Under the pieces are notes generated by a model, which saw nothing but the letters and a program-made list of their open reading frames with translations, searched no databases and was not told where the DNA came from. Of a DNA stretch of 8,378 nt, positions 1-6,072 are shown piece by piece. Source of the stretch: a bacterium UBA7470 (lineage in GTDB: Bacteria; Pseudomonadota; Gammaproteobacteria; Burkholderiales; Burkholderiaceae_C). A program made the position numbers and the translations under genes. The stretch spans positions 24,044 through 32,421 of the forward strand of contig DLPA01000087.1 in the NCBI GenBank assembly GCA_002479815.1. Direction: 5' to 3'. The stretch's first letter is position 1, and every line of letters starts with the position of its first letter.

Positions 1-969
1 CATGTCCGACACCATACGGGCCAGATGCTGCAATTCCTCAGCGTTCGAGGCCAGCACCTCGCGGTAATCGGTGCTGGTGCGGGGTTGGGAGAGCATGACT
101 TGGGTTTGCGTCAGCAGGGTGCTGATGGGGGTGCGCAACTCGTGCGCCAAGTCGCTGGAAAAGTCGGTGAGCCGCTGAAAATCGGCCTGCAAACGCGCCA
201 GCATCCCGTTCAGGCTCTGCGCCAGCTCCGCCAGCTCGACGGGCATGGGGGTGTCGGGCATGCGCTCGTGCAGGCGTTGTGGGCTGACGGCTTGGGCTTG
301 TCGCTGCATGGCACGCAAAGGGGCCAAGCCACGGCGAGCCGTCCACCACCCCAATCCACTGCTGACCAACAGGGCCAAGGCGACGTACACCGCCAAGGTC
401 TGACGCAAGGCGCTCATGAAGTGGGCATGGTGATGGGTGTCGATGGCTGCCAAAATCAAATAACCGGCGTGAGTTGATCTCCACATCACGCCATCATCTG
501 CCCGCATATCTGGACGCATATCTGGACGTACAAAGGGCGTGGCCCACCCGCGCCATGTCGTGCCTTGATCGGCCCACACGGGAGGCGTGGCGTGCAAGGG
601 CAGGCCCGCACTCAAGGCCGAGGGAAAGCGCAGCGTCGGCGTGCTGGCAAACAGCACCTGCTGATCTTGTCGCACCTCCAACCGCAGGGTGGGATGGGTG
701 TCCACCAAGTCGGTCAAGTGCTCGCGCCAGTGGGTGGGCGATTGCACCATCGTGTGCCAAACGAGGCGAATTTTGTCGTGCAGCAGCGCTTTGTCCATTT
801 CGACGAAATGCGCGTCGATGGCCCACGCCGCCACCCCGCCCAAGCCCAACAAGACCAAGGCCGAGGTCAGGGCATAGCCCACGGTCAGCCGCGCCGTGAG
901 CGTCCACTGCCGCCAGTGCCACCACGGCGACCACAACAACCACAGCCCCCGCGCCCGCTGCTCGCTCAC
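1..969 (-). CDS. Heavy-metal (copper/silver-type) sensor histidine kinase, 3' part missing
   Basis: This is an inner-membrane sensor kinase expected to phosphorylate the regulator encoded just upstream in response to periplasmic metal ions. The frame is open for 323 codons and leaves the window at base 1, so the ATP-binding domain is not seen. The GTG start at 969 overlaps the regulator stop in GTGA, which implies translational coupling. Visible parts are a Trp-rich cytoplasmic N-terminus, TM1 at about residues 29-51, a periplasmic domain at about 52-191, TM2 at about 192-211, a HAMP-like linker, and an H box LAHELRTP with His276. The start of the periplasmic domain (DAHF, His54) and the spacing resemble the CusS/CopS/IrlS family. 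Possible metal ligands are Met151, Met155, Met162 and the His179-181/His183 cluster before TM2; their role is inferred. The substrate metal cannot be fixed without the neighbouring efflux genes. Confidence 0.9.
   Translation of the reverse strand, partial: MSEQRARGLWLLWSPWWHWRQWTLTARLTVGYALTSALVLLGLGGVAAWAIDAHFVEMDKALLHDKIRLVWHTMVQSPTHWREHLTDLVDTHPTLRLEVRQDQQVLFASTPTLRFPSALSAGLPLHATPPVWADQGTTWRGWATPFVRPDMRPDMRADDGVMWRSTHAGYLILAAIDTHHHAHFMSALRQTLAVYVALALLVSSGLGWWTARRGLAPLRAMQRQAQAVSPQRLHERMPDTPMPVELAELAQSLNGMLARLQADFQRLTDFSSDLAHELRTPISTLLTQTQVMLSQPRTSTDYREVLASNAEELQHLARMVSDM
503..526. repeat. Perfect 12-bp tandem duplication inside the sensor kinase gene
   Basis: The unit CGCATATCTGGA occurs twice head-to-tail at 503-514 and 515-526, and the first two bases of a third copy follow. 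It is in frame and gives a doubled Arg-Pro-Asp-Met unit at residues 148-155 of the sensor kinase periplasmic domain. The absence of any mismatch suggests a recent slippage event. Confidence 0.85.
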
Positions 970-1679
970 ACCGCATCCCCTGACGCGGAAGAAGGCTCGG
1001 GCACTTCCAGCACATAGCCCATGCCGCGCACGGTTTGAATCAGGCGCACCTCAAAGCCCTCATCCACCTTGGCCCGCAAGCGGCGTACCGCCACGTCGAT
1101 GACGTTGGTGTCGCTGTCGAAATTCATGTCCCACACTTGAGAGGCGATCAAGGAGCGGGGCAAGACCTCGCCTTCGCGCCGCATCAGCAACTCCAGCAAG
1201 GCAAATTCTTTGGCGGTCAGGTCGATGCGTCGCCCTGCTCGCAAAACGCGACGGCGCAACAAATCCAACTCCAAATCGGCCACCCGCCACACCGTCGGCT
1301 CGGCAGCAGCAGGCAGCGCACGCCCCCGTCGCAAGAGGGTACGCACCCGCGCCAGCAGTTCGGCAAACGAAAAAGGTTTCACCAGATAGTCGTCGGCCCC
1401 CCACTCCAAGCCCTTGACGCGATCCTCCACCTGATCCCGCGCACTGAGCAAGAGCACCGGCATCGCCCGCCCCTGCCCCCGCCACTGCCGCAAGACCTGC
1501 CAACCGTCCATCAGCGGCAGCATCACATCCAAAATCACCACATCGTGCTGACCCTCCAGCCCCAAATGCAGTCCATCCAACCCGTTGTGTGCGACGCTGA
1601 CGACAAACCCCGCTTCCCGAAAGCCCTGCTGCAAATAATCGGCGGTCTTGATTTCGTCTTCGATGAGGAGGAGGTTCAT
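966..1679 (-). CDS. OmpR/PhoB-family response regulator, CusR/CopR-like
   Basis: This is a cytoplasmic transcription factor that is phosphorylated by the downstream-encoded kinase and probably activates metal-efflux genes. The product is 237 residues, the usual length for the family. The receiver occupies about residues 1-118, with the acidic pair Glu7/Asp8, phospho-acceptor Asp51 in ILDVMLP, Ser79 and Lys101 in YLVKPF. The winged helix follows at about 130-228 and includes LTAKEF, EVLPRSLIASQVWDMNFDSD and the C-terminal hairpin QTVRGMGYVLEVP. These stretches are close to E. coli CusR as I recall it. I chose the ATG at 1679 because MNLLLIEDE matches the family N-terminus. An in-frame GTG at 1709 would add ten unlikely residues. 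Neither start has a clear Shine-Dalgarno sequence. The gene is transcribed divergently from the REC-AraC regulator. The cognate metal is not determinable here. Confidence 0.93.
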   Translation of the reverse strand: MNLLLIEDEIKTADYLQQGFREAGFVVSVAHNGLDGLHLGLEGQHDVVILDVMLPLMDGWQVLRQWRGQGRAMPVLLLSARDQVEDRVKGLEWGADDYLVKPFSFAELLARVRTLLRRGRALPAAAEPTVWRVADLELDLLRRRVLRAGRRIDLTAKEFALLELLMRREGEVLPRSLIASQVWDMNFDSDTNVIDVAVRRLRAKVDEGFEVRLIQTVRGMGYVLEVPEPSSASGDAV

Positions 1680-1830
1680 GGGGAAAGTGTGGGAAAGATG
1701 ACAACTCACAGGTCACTAAAAAATCTGGGCTTCGACATATTTCGTCGTTTGCTCGACACTCATGACTGCGACCCGGCGGGTGGTTCGCCTCAAAATCAAG
1801 TATTTTCTACTTTAGTGGTGTGCTGCTGTC
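1680..1830. promoter_or_regulatory. Divergent intergenic region between the two two-component operons
   Basis: This 151-bp spacer separates the minus-strand metal regulator from the plus-strand REC-AraC regulator and must carry promoters for both. Clean sigma70 -35/-10 pairs are not evident. An AT-rich TATTTT at 1801-1806, about 25 bp before the plus-strand ATG, could be a -10 element with a poor -35, as expected for an activated promoter. It contains the TCGACA direct repeat listed separately and an imperfect dyad TGAC-N9-GTCA at 1699-1715 near the metal regulator start. The dyad recalls half of a CusR/CopR-type box but is too weak to call as one. Confidence 0.55.
1732..1758 (+). promoter_or_regulatory. 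Candidate AraC-type operator: TCGACA direct repeat, 21-bp period
   Basis: TCGACA occurs at 1732-1737 and again at 1753-1758 in the same orientation, with starts 21 bp apart. A TCG also falls between them at 1745-1747. The site lies 72 bp upstream of the REC-AraC regulator start. The same hexamer with the same 21-bp period occurs upstream of the surface-protein gene at 5932-5958. AraC-family proteins usually bind two direct half-sites about two helical turns apart, so autoregulation by the adjacent regulator is a reasonable inference. Confidence 0.45.
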
Positions 1831-2721
1831 ATGACTTTTTCTGCTCCGGCTATTTTGGTGATCGACGACAACGTGACGGAAATCCGCTTGCTGCTGGAAA
1901 TGCTGCGCGAGGAGGGGTATCGGTTTTTTGTGGCGCTGACGGGTGAAGATGGATTTCGTCGCGCACTACAACACCAACCCCAATTGGTCTTACTCGACCT
2001 GTACATGCCCGATATGGATGGACAGGCCACGGCGCGACTGTTCCATGCCGACCCGCGCCTGACCCACATTCCCATCGTCATGCTCACCGGCTCCAACGCC
2101 TTGACCGACAAATTGGCGTCCTTCAGCGAAGGCGTGGTGGACTACATCACCAAGCCGTTTTCAGCGCAAGAGGTGGCCGCACGTTTACGGGTGCATTTGC
2201 GTCGTTGGGGTGCGACTCCCTATGCCCCACGCACTGCTCCGAGCCCAGCAACTGCCGCAACCCTTACCTCAGCCCTCAGCCCAAGCAAACACGCAGTCAG
2301 CGGCATCGCCCCTCACGCAGCGCCACAGCCGTGGGGAAGCGCCGAAGCCGCACGCTTGCAGATGCTGGCCAAACACCCCGATGTGTTGCCCCAACAGCGT
2401 TGGGTGCTCCATGCCCAAGCTTTGTTGTTGACGCATTTGGCGCAACCGCTGAACTTGCCCGACTTGGCGCACCGTGTTGGCACCAACGAACGCCGCCTGT
2501 CGGAGGAGTTTCATCGACAAACGGGCAAACCAGTGTTTGAGTATTTGCGCACCCAACGGCATCACATGGCTTGCGAGTGCTTGCTGCAGACCAACGACTC
2601 CATCACCAGCATTGCTGAGGCAACAGGCTTTGGCAGCGTATCGGCGTTTTCTTTCGCGTTTCGTCAGCGTTGTGGCCTCACTCCTAGTGAGTTCAGAGCC
2701 AGCGGGAGGGCCCTCCCATGA
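1831..2721 (+). CDS. Response regulator with receiver and AraC-type DNA-binding domain
   Basis: This 296-residue cytoplasmic transcription factor is the likely phosphorylation partner of the hybrid kinase encoded immediately downstream. The receiver covers about residues 6-125 with Asp12/Asp13, phospho-acceptor Asp56 in LLDLYMPDMDG, Thr86 in IVMLTG and Lys108 in YITKPF, so all active-site residues are present. A linker rich in Ala, Pro and Ser follows at about 130-170. The C-terminus has the two helix-turn-helix units of the AraC/XylS family, the first at about 207-231 (LPDLAHRVG) and the second at about 257-291 (SITSIAEATGFGS, ending GLTPSEFR). The ATG at 1831 is preceded by only a weak purine stretch. 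Its stop overlaps the kinase start as ATGA, so the two are co-translated. Candidate targets are its own promoter and the gene at 6073, from shared repeats. Confidence 0.93.
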   Translation: MTFSAPAILVIDDNVTEIRLLLEMLREEGYRFFVALTGEDGFRRALQHQPQLVLLDLYMPDMDGQATARLFHADPRLTHIPIVMLTGSNALTDKLASFSEGVVDYITKPFSAQEVAARLRVHLRRWGATPYAPRTAPSPATAATLTSALSPSKHAVSGIAPHAAPQPWGSAEAARLQMLAKHPDVLPQQRWVLHAQALLLTHLAQPLNLPDLAHRVGTNERRLSEEFHRQTGKPVFEYLRTQRHHMACECLLQTNDSITSIAEATGFGSVSAFSFAFRQRCGLTPSEFRASGRALP

Positions 2722-5531
2722 GCACGTTTCGTCCCACTGTTGCTTTATCTTGGCTCAAATTCACACCCACCAGTTGGCACATCGCCGTGGGGTTGGTGAC
2801 GTTGCTGGGCGCACTGACCGTGGCGATATTGGTCGGCCGGCTGGGGATGTCGCCTGATCGTGCAGGGCAAGCTGCGATTGAGGATGCCGTGGTGTCGATT
2901 CACACCCAATTCGCTCCTGCTGGGCCATTGGCCACCACCATTCCCACGCAAGAAGGAAGACCAACGGCCTTGCCCGTCAGCTTGGGCTGGCAGGAGCGCA
3001 ATTTGTGGCTGCGTGTGCAGCTCAAGCTCCCCACTAACGAACCCGAACTGTGGTTGGAGCTGGCGCCCCCGCGTTTGACGCAAGTGCGGTTTCATTACAG
3101 GGGATTGGATGGGCAATGGACTTACCAAGACAACGGTGCTGTCGTTCCGGTGGATGAGCGGGTATTGGGCGTTTCCCGACTGCTGTTTCCGTTGAATGTG
3201 CAGGGGCGCACCGATCATGAGGTCTGGATTGAGGTACGCAGCCGCTCTCCCCTCCATTTGGGTGTGATGGTTCACAAGCCCAAACTTTTTACGCATCTTG
3301 CACTTCAAGATTTTGTAGCACACATATTGATGCTGGGTGCTTTGGGCGTGTTGGGCAGCATGGCTGTGTTGATGGCTGTGGTGGTGAACCAATCGCTGTA
3401 TTGGTGGCTGGGTGTACGGGTGTTGTTGGTTTTTGTGTGGATGCTGCAACAAATGGGGGTCAGTGCCCTGGTCTTCCCCAACGCTTGGGTGGCAGTGGTG
3501 GGACAGCACGGTGTGTCGTTAGCGCAGGCCACGCTGGCTTCGGTGTTGTTCTTGTGTTGGGTATTTTTGCGCGACTTGGGACTGCCCAAGTGGGGACAAT
3601 GGGGCTACGGTTTGCTGGCAGGCGTGTCCTTGATGGTGGCTTTGGTCGATGCCACGGGTCTTAAAGGCTACCCTTTTGTGGGGCCTGCGACCATCTACCT
3701 GAACTTGGCGGTTCATTTGTGGACTACCGCCGCCAGTGTGTATCTCATTTGGCGCGGACGCACGCTGGCGGTGGTGGTGCTCATCGGCGCACTGACCGCC
3801 TTGTTGTTTTATGTGCCCGTTGCCAAGGCGCTGCTGGGTCTGGAGGTGACTCGTGTGGTGCGTGAGGCGGCATCGCCACTGCCCACGCTTATCACCGGGT
3901 TTTTATTTTTCGTGGGTATTTTGCTCCATACCATGCGGGAGCGTGCTGCTGCCAAACAAGAAATCGTGCAGCACAAGTACGCACAAGTGCAAGAGCTGGA
4001 ACGACTGGTGGCACAGCGCACCGCCTTGCTGCACACCGCCACCGAGAGGGCGCAACAGCTCAACGCCTCAAAGTCTATTTTTTTGGCTAAAGTGAGCCAC
4101 GAACTGAGAACGCCCATGCACGCCGTGCTGGGCTATATCGACCTGAGCTTGCGCGAGAATGTGTCGGCGCGCACCCGCAGTATGTTGCAAGTGGCCCACA
4201 CAGCAGGGCAACAGTTGTTGACGCAAATTGGCGACTTGCTCGACTTCACCCGACTGGAGCGCGAGCAACTGCGCCTGATGCCCGACCGTATGTCTTTGCA
4301 GTTGTCGCTGGACGCAGTGATCCACGCCACACGACTGATTGCCCGCGAACGTGGCAATCGCTTCACACCCGTGCTGGACGATGATGTGTCCAATTGGATA
4401 CTGGCCGATCAACGACGTTTGGAGCAGGTGCTGATGATTTTGCTCGTCAATGCCTGCCGCTACACCCGTTTGGGGCATATTCACTTGCGGGTGAGCAAAG
4501 CACAAACCAGCGCATCCGCCGATGCGAGTGACCTGCCACTGAGCACCTTGCGGTTTGAGGTGAGCGATACCGGCAGGGGCATTTCTCCAGAGGCGCTGGG
4601 GCGTATTTTTAATGCCTTTGAACGTGGCGATGCGGTCGAAGGCGACGGGATGGGCTTGGGGCTGAACATTGCCCAGCAGTTGCTCGGCCTCATGGGTACA
4701 CAGCTCGAAGTCAGCAGCACCGTGGGAGTGGGCAGCAGCTTTGCATTTGCCTTGCGCGTCCATGTGCTGACGCACGAGCAGCCGCTGCGCGATGCCGAGC
4801 AAGCCACCTTTGGCGGCTATTCAGGCCCACGCCGGCGCATATTGGTGCTGGATGATGTAGCCACCAATCGGGAATATCTGCACTTGCTGCTGACAGAAGT
4901 GGGGTTTACCGTTGAACTGGCCGCTGACACAAGCGGCGCCTGGGATCGAATTGCCCAGTTGGAACGCACCGACCAACACATCGACTTGTGCATCATCGAC
5001 CAATGTCTCAGCGAGCAGCAAACGGGATGGATGTTTGCAGCGCAACTCCATGCCCACACCGAGTGGCGCACCTGCTCATGCCCCTTGCTGATGCTGTCGT
5101 CCACCGAACCCAGCCAACCCGAAGCCATAGGCGCACGCGCGACAGGCTCGCCCCTATACATCGACCAGTTCTTGCTGAGACCCGTCCCAACCAACACCCT
5201 ACTGCTGGCTGTGGCCCGACTGCTGCAACTGGACTGGCAAGCGCAGCCTCAATCAGTCCCCCCGACAGCAACCGATCGCACTGATGCCGACTCTCCCATC
5301 CCAACAGCCATCCACCCCACCAATACCCTCCCCACCGCCAGCGATTGGCAGCGACTGCAACAACACGCCAAAGCAGGCGATGTCAACGCCTTAGAGCAAT
5401 GGGTGCAGCAATTTCCTGCCGCTGGCCACGTCGATCTGGACCGCATGGTGTGGGCAATGGACTTCGACGGCATCGCCCGCTATGCGGGAGCACGTGCCAC
5501 CTCAGTCCATCCAGCAAACATGAAGTATTAA
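2718..5531 (+). CDS. 7TMR-DISM hybrid sensor histidine kinase with C-terminal receiver
   Basis: This 937-residue inner-membrane hybrid kinase probably phosphorylates the REC-AraC regulator in the same operon. An N-terminal membrane segment lies at about 19-41. A periplasmic 7TMR-DISMED2-like beta domain follows at about 50-190 (NLWLRVQLKLP, LWLELAPPRLTQV); this class is thought to bind carbohydrate-like ligands. Seven membrane segments span about 199-412, then a coiled coil to about 455. HisKA has His461 in VSHELRTP. HATPase_c has the N box (Asn578), DTGRGIS (Asp617), an F box and GDGMGLGL from Gly642. The receiver at about 705-835 has Asp712/Asp713, Asp761, Ser794 and Arg821, where Lys is expected. 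After a Pro/Thr-rich linker, residues about 865-930 form a small helical region (AGDVNALEQWVQQFP) often seen after such receivers but unnamed here. The start lies in the ATGA overlap with the regulator stop. Confidence 0.93.
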   Translation: MSTFRPTVALSWLKFTPTSWHIAVGLVTLLGALTVAILVGRLGMSPDRAGQAAIEDAVVSIHTQFAPAGPLATTIPTQEGRPTALPVSLGWQERNLWLRVQLKLPTNEPELWLELAPPRLTQVRFHYRGLDGQWTYQDNGAVVPVDERVLGVSRLLFPLNVQGRTDHEVWIEVRSRSPLHLGVMVHKPKLFTHLALQDFVAHILMLGALGVLGSMAVLMAVVVNQSLYWWLGVRVLLVFVWMLQQMGVSALVFPNAWVAVVGQHGVSLAQATLASVLFLCWVFLRDLGLPKWGQWGYGLLAGVSLMVALVDATGLKGYPFVGPATIYLNLAVHLWTTAASVYLIWRGRTLAVVVLIGALTALLFYVPVAKALLGLEVTRVVREAASPLPTLITGFLFFVGILLHTMRERAAAKQEIVQHKYAQVQELERLVAQRTALLHTATERAQQLNASKSIFLAKVSHELRTPMHAVLGYIDLSLRENVSARTRSMLQVAHTAGQQLLTQIGDLLDFTRLEREQLRLMPDRMSLQLSLDAVIHATRLIARERGNRFTPVLDDDVSNWILADQRRLEQVLMILLVNACRYTRLGHIHLRVSKAQTSASADASDLPLSTLRFEVSDTGRGISPEALGRIFNAFERGDAVEGDGMGLGLNIAQQLLGLMGTQLEVSSTVGVGSSFAFALRVHVLTHEQPLRDAEQATFGGYSGPRRRILVLDDVATNREYLHLLLTEVGFTVELAADTSGAWDRIAQLERTDQHIDLCIIDQCLSEQQTGWMFAAQLHAHTEWRTCSCPLLMLSSTEPSQPEAIGARATGSPLYIDQFLLRPVPTNTLLLAVARLLQLDWQAQPQSVPPTATDRTDADSPIPTAIHPTNTLPTASDWQRLQQHAKAGDVNALEQWVQQFPAAGHVDLDRMVWAMDFDGIARYAGARATSVHPANMKY

Positions 5532-5603
5532 AAAAATATGAGCTGCTTACGCAAGCAGCACGGGAACTACAGCGTATTTAATACTTGAAATAGGCTTAAA
5601 TAC
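5523..5603. repeat. AT-rich nested inverted repeats just after the hybrid kinase
   Basis: Two perfect 8-bp inverted repeats interleave here. AAGTATTA at 5523-5530 is complementary to TAATACTT at 5579-5586, and GTATTTAA at 5574-5581 is complementary to TTAAATAC at 5596-5603. The first arm overlaps the kinase stop codon. No protein or target-site duplication is seen, so the element is more likely mRNA 3'-end structure or a scar than an intact mobile element. Confidence 0.4.
5531..5559 (-). terminator. Possible minus-strand terminator hairpin
   Basis: GCTGCTT at 5542-5548 pairs with AAGCAGC at 5553-5559 around a 4-base loop. On the minus strand this stem is followed, after five bases, by a run of seven T. 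On the plus strand no T run follows. It could end minus-strand transcripts entering from the right, but it is small and the T run is offset. Confidence 0.3.
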
Positions 5604-5605
5604 CT

Positions 5606-5666
5606 AAAAAACGACCTCCAACGCCCTTTGCGACTGGCTGACACACCAAGGCGGAGGGCGTTTTTT
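5606..5666 (+). terminator. Bidirectional rho-independent terminator
   Basis: AAAAAACGACCTCC at 5606-5619 pairs with GGAGGGCGTTTTTT at 5653-5666 with one mismatch, giving a long stem with an A run on one side and a T run on the other. An alternative inner stem pairs AACGCCCT (5620-5627) with AGGGCGTT (5655-5662). A second T run follows at 5670-5675. It lies about 75 bp after the hybrid kinase stop and should end that operon. The symmetrical A/T runs also allow termination of minus-strand transcripts. Confidence 0.7.
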
Positions 5667-5677
5667 GATTTTTTTGG

Positions 5678-5770
5678 CTTGTTGGCCCGACGGTCAAACA
5701 CGAGGATGTGCGCCTCGTCCGCGCCGCACCGGTCGGCGTAATCGGCCGCTTGCGGCAAGGCCTCTTTCAT
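5678..5770 (-). pseudogene. Remnant resembling the C-terminus of an AAA-ATPase/PD-(D/E)XK family protein
   Basis: In one minus-strand frame the peptide from Met (5770) to Lys (5678) reads MKEALPQAADYADRCGADEA and then HILVFDRRANK. The pattern 'Q-x2-x-Y-x-D-R-C-G-A-x-E-x-H-x-x-x-F-D-R' is what I recall from the extreme C-terminal nuclease-like part of bacterial ATP-binding proteins of the AAA-ATPase-like/DUF1703 type. In those, a conserved Trp-rich ending follows. Here the frame instead runs into the terminator at 5606-5666, so the ending is lost. The surrounding open frame extends from 6046 to 5567, but its upstream half shows no recognisable domain and overlaps the repeats before the gene at 6073. 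I therefore read it as a decayed gene fragment. A small unknown intact gene of 159 residues is the alternative. Confidence 0.4.
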
Positions 5771-5920
5771 CACCGCGTCGGGTGTGCTGCGATCCCACGA
5801 TGCTGGGGCCAGCGTTGTTGAGTTTTTCATGCTGCTCATGATCAGCGGATGCTTGATGACGGGTACAGGCCATGAGTCCACAACACCGCCGACGGATTGA
5901 ATGAGCCGATTTACCTCAAA

Positions 5921-5959
5921 TTGTCGTTCTATCGACAAAAACATTCGCTCCATCGACAA
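5921..5959 (+). promoter_or_regulatory. Repeat cluster upstream of the surface-protein gene, candidate AraC-type operator
   Basis: ATCGACAA occurs at 5931-5938 and 5952-5959 in the same orientation, exactly 21 bp apart. In addition TTGTCG at 5921-5926 forms a perfect dyad with CGACAA at 5933-5938. The cluster ends 113 bp before the ATG at 6073. The TCGACA core and the 21-bp period match the site upstream of the REC-AraC regulator. No strong sigma70 promoter is visible between the repeats and the gene, which fits activator dependence. Confidence 0.45.
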
Positions 5960-6072
5960 CCCAAAAACGCCGTCGATCTTAGTCTTGAGGCCATGCGACC
6001 ACGCCTTTGTGCTGTGCCACTGGGGCGCTGTGTCGTCCTCATTCATTGGCAGTTGTTTCTTGGAGTTTGGTC

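Noticed and set aside
38..1015. Minus-strand frames at 38-484 and 494-1015
   Set aside because: They are off-frame readings of the sensor kinase. The true frame, starting at GTG 969, carries TM segments and the H box.
1035..1946. Long plus-strand open frame of 303 codons
   Set aside because: It is antisense to the clearly recognisable CusR-like regulator and the divergent promoter region, and it has a His/Gln-rich composition without any domain.
2745..3509. Minus-strand open frame of 254 codons
   Set aside because: It is a shadow of the hybrid kinase sensor domain and has no recognisable motif.
5606..5666. Long inverted repeat as an insertion-sequence end
   Set aside because: The arms are 47 bp apart with A/T runs at the outer ends and no transposase nearby, so a terminator explains it better.
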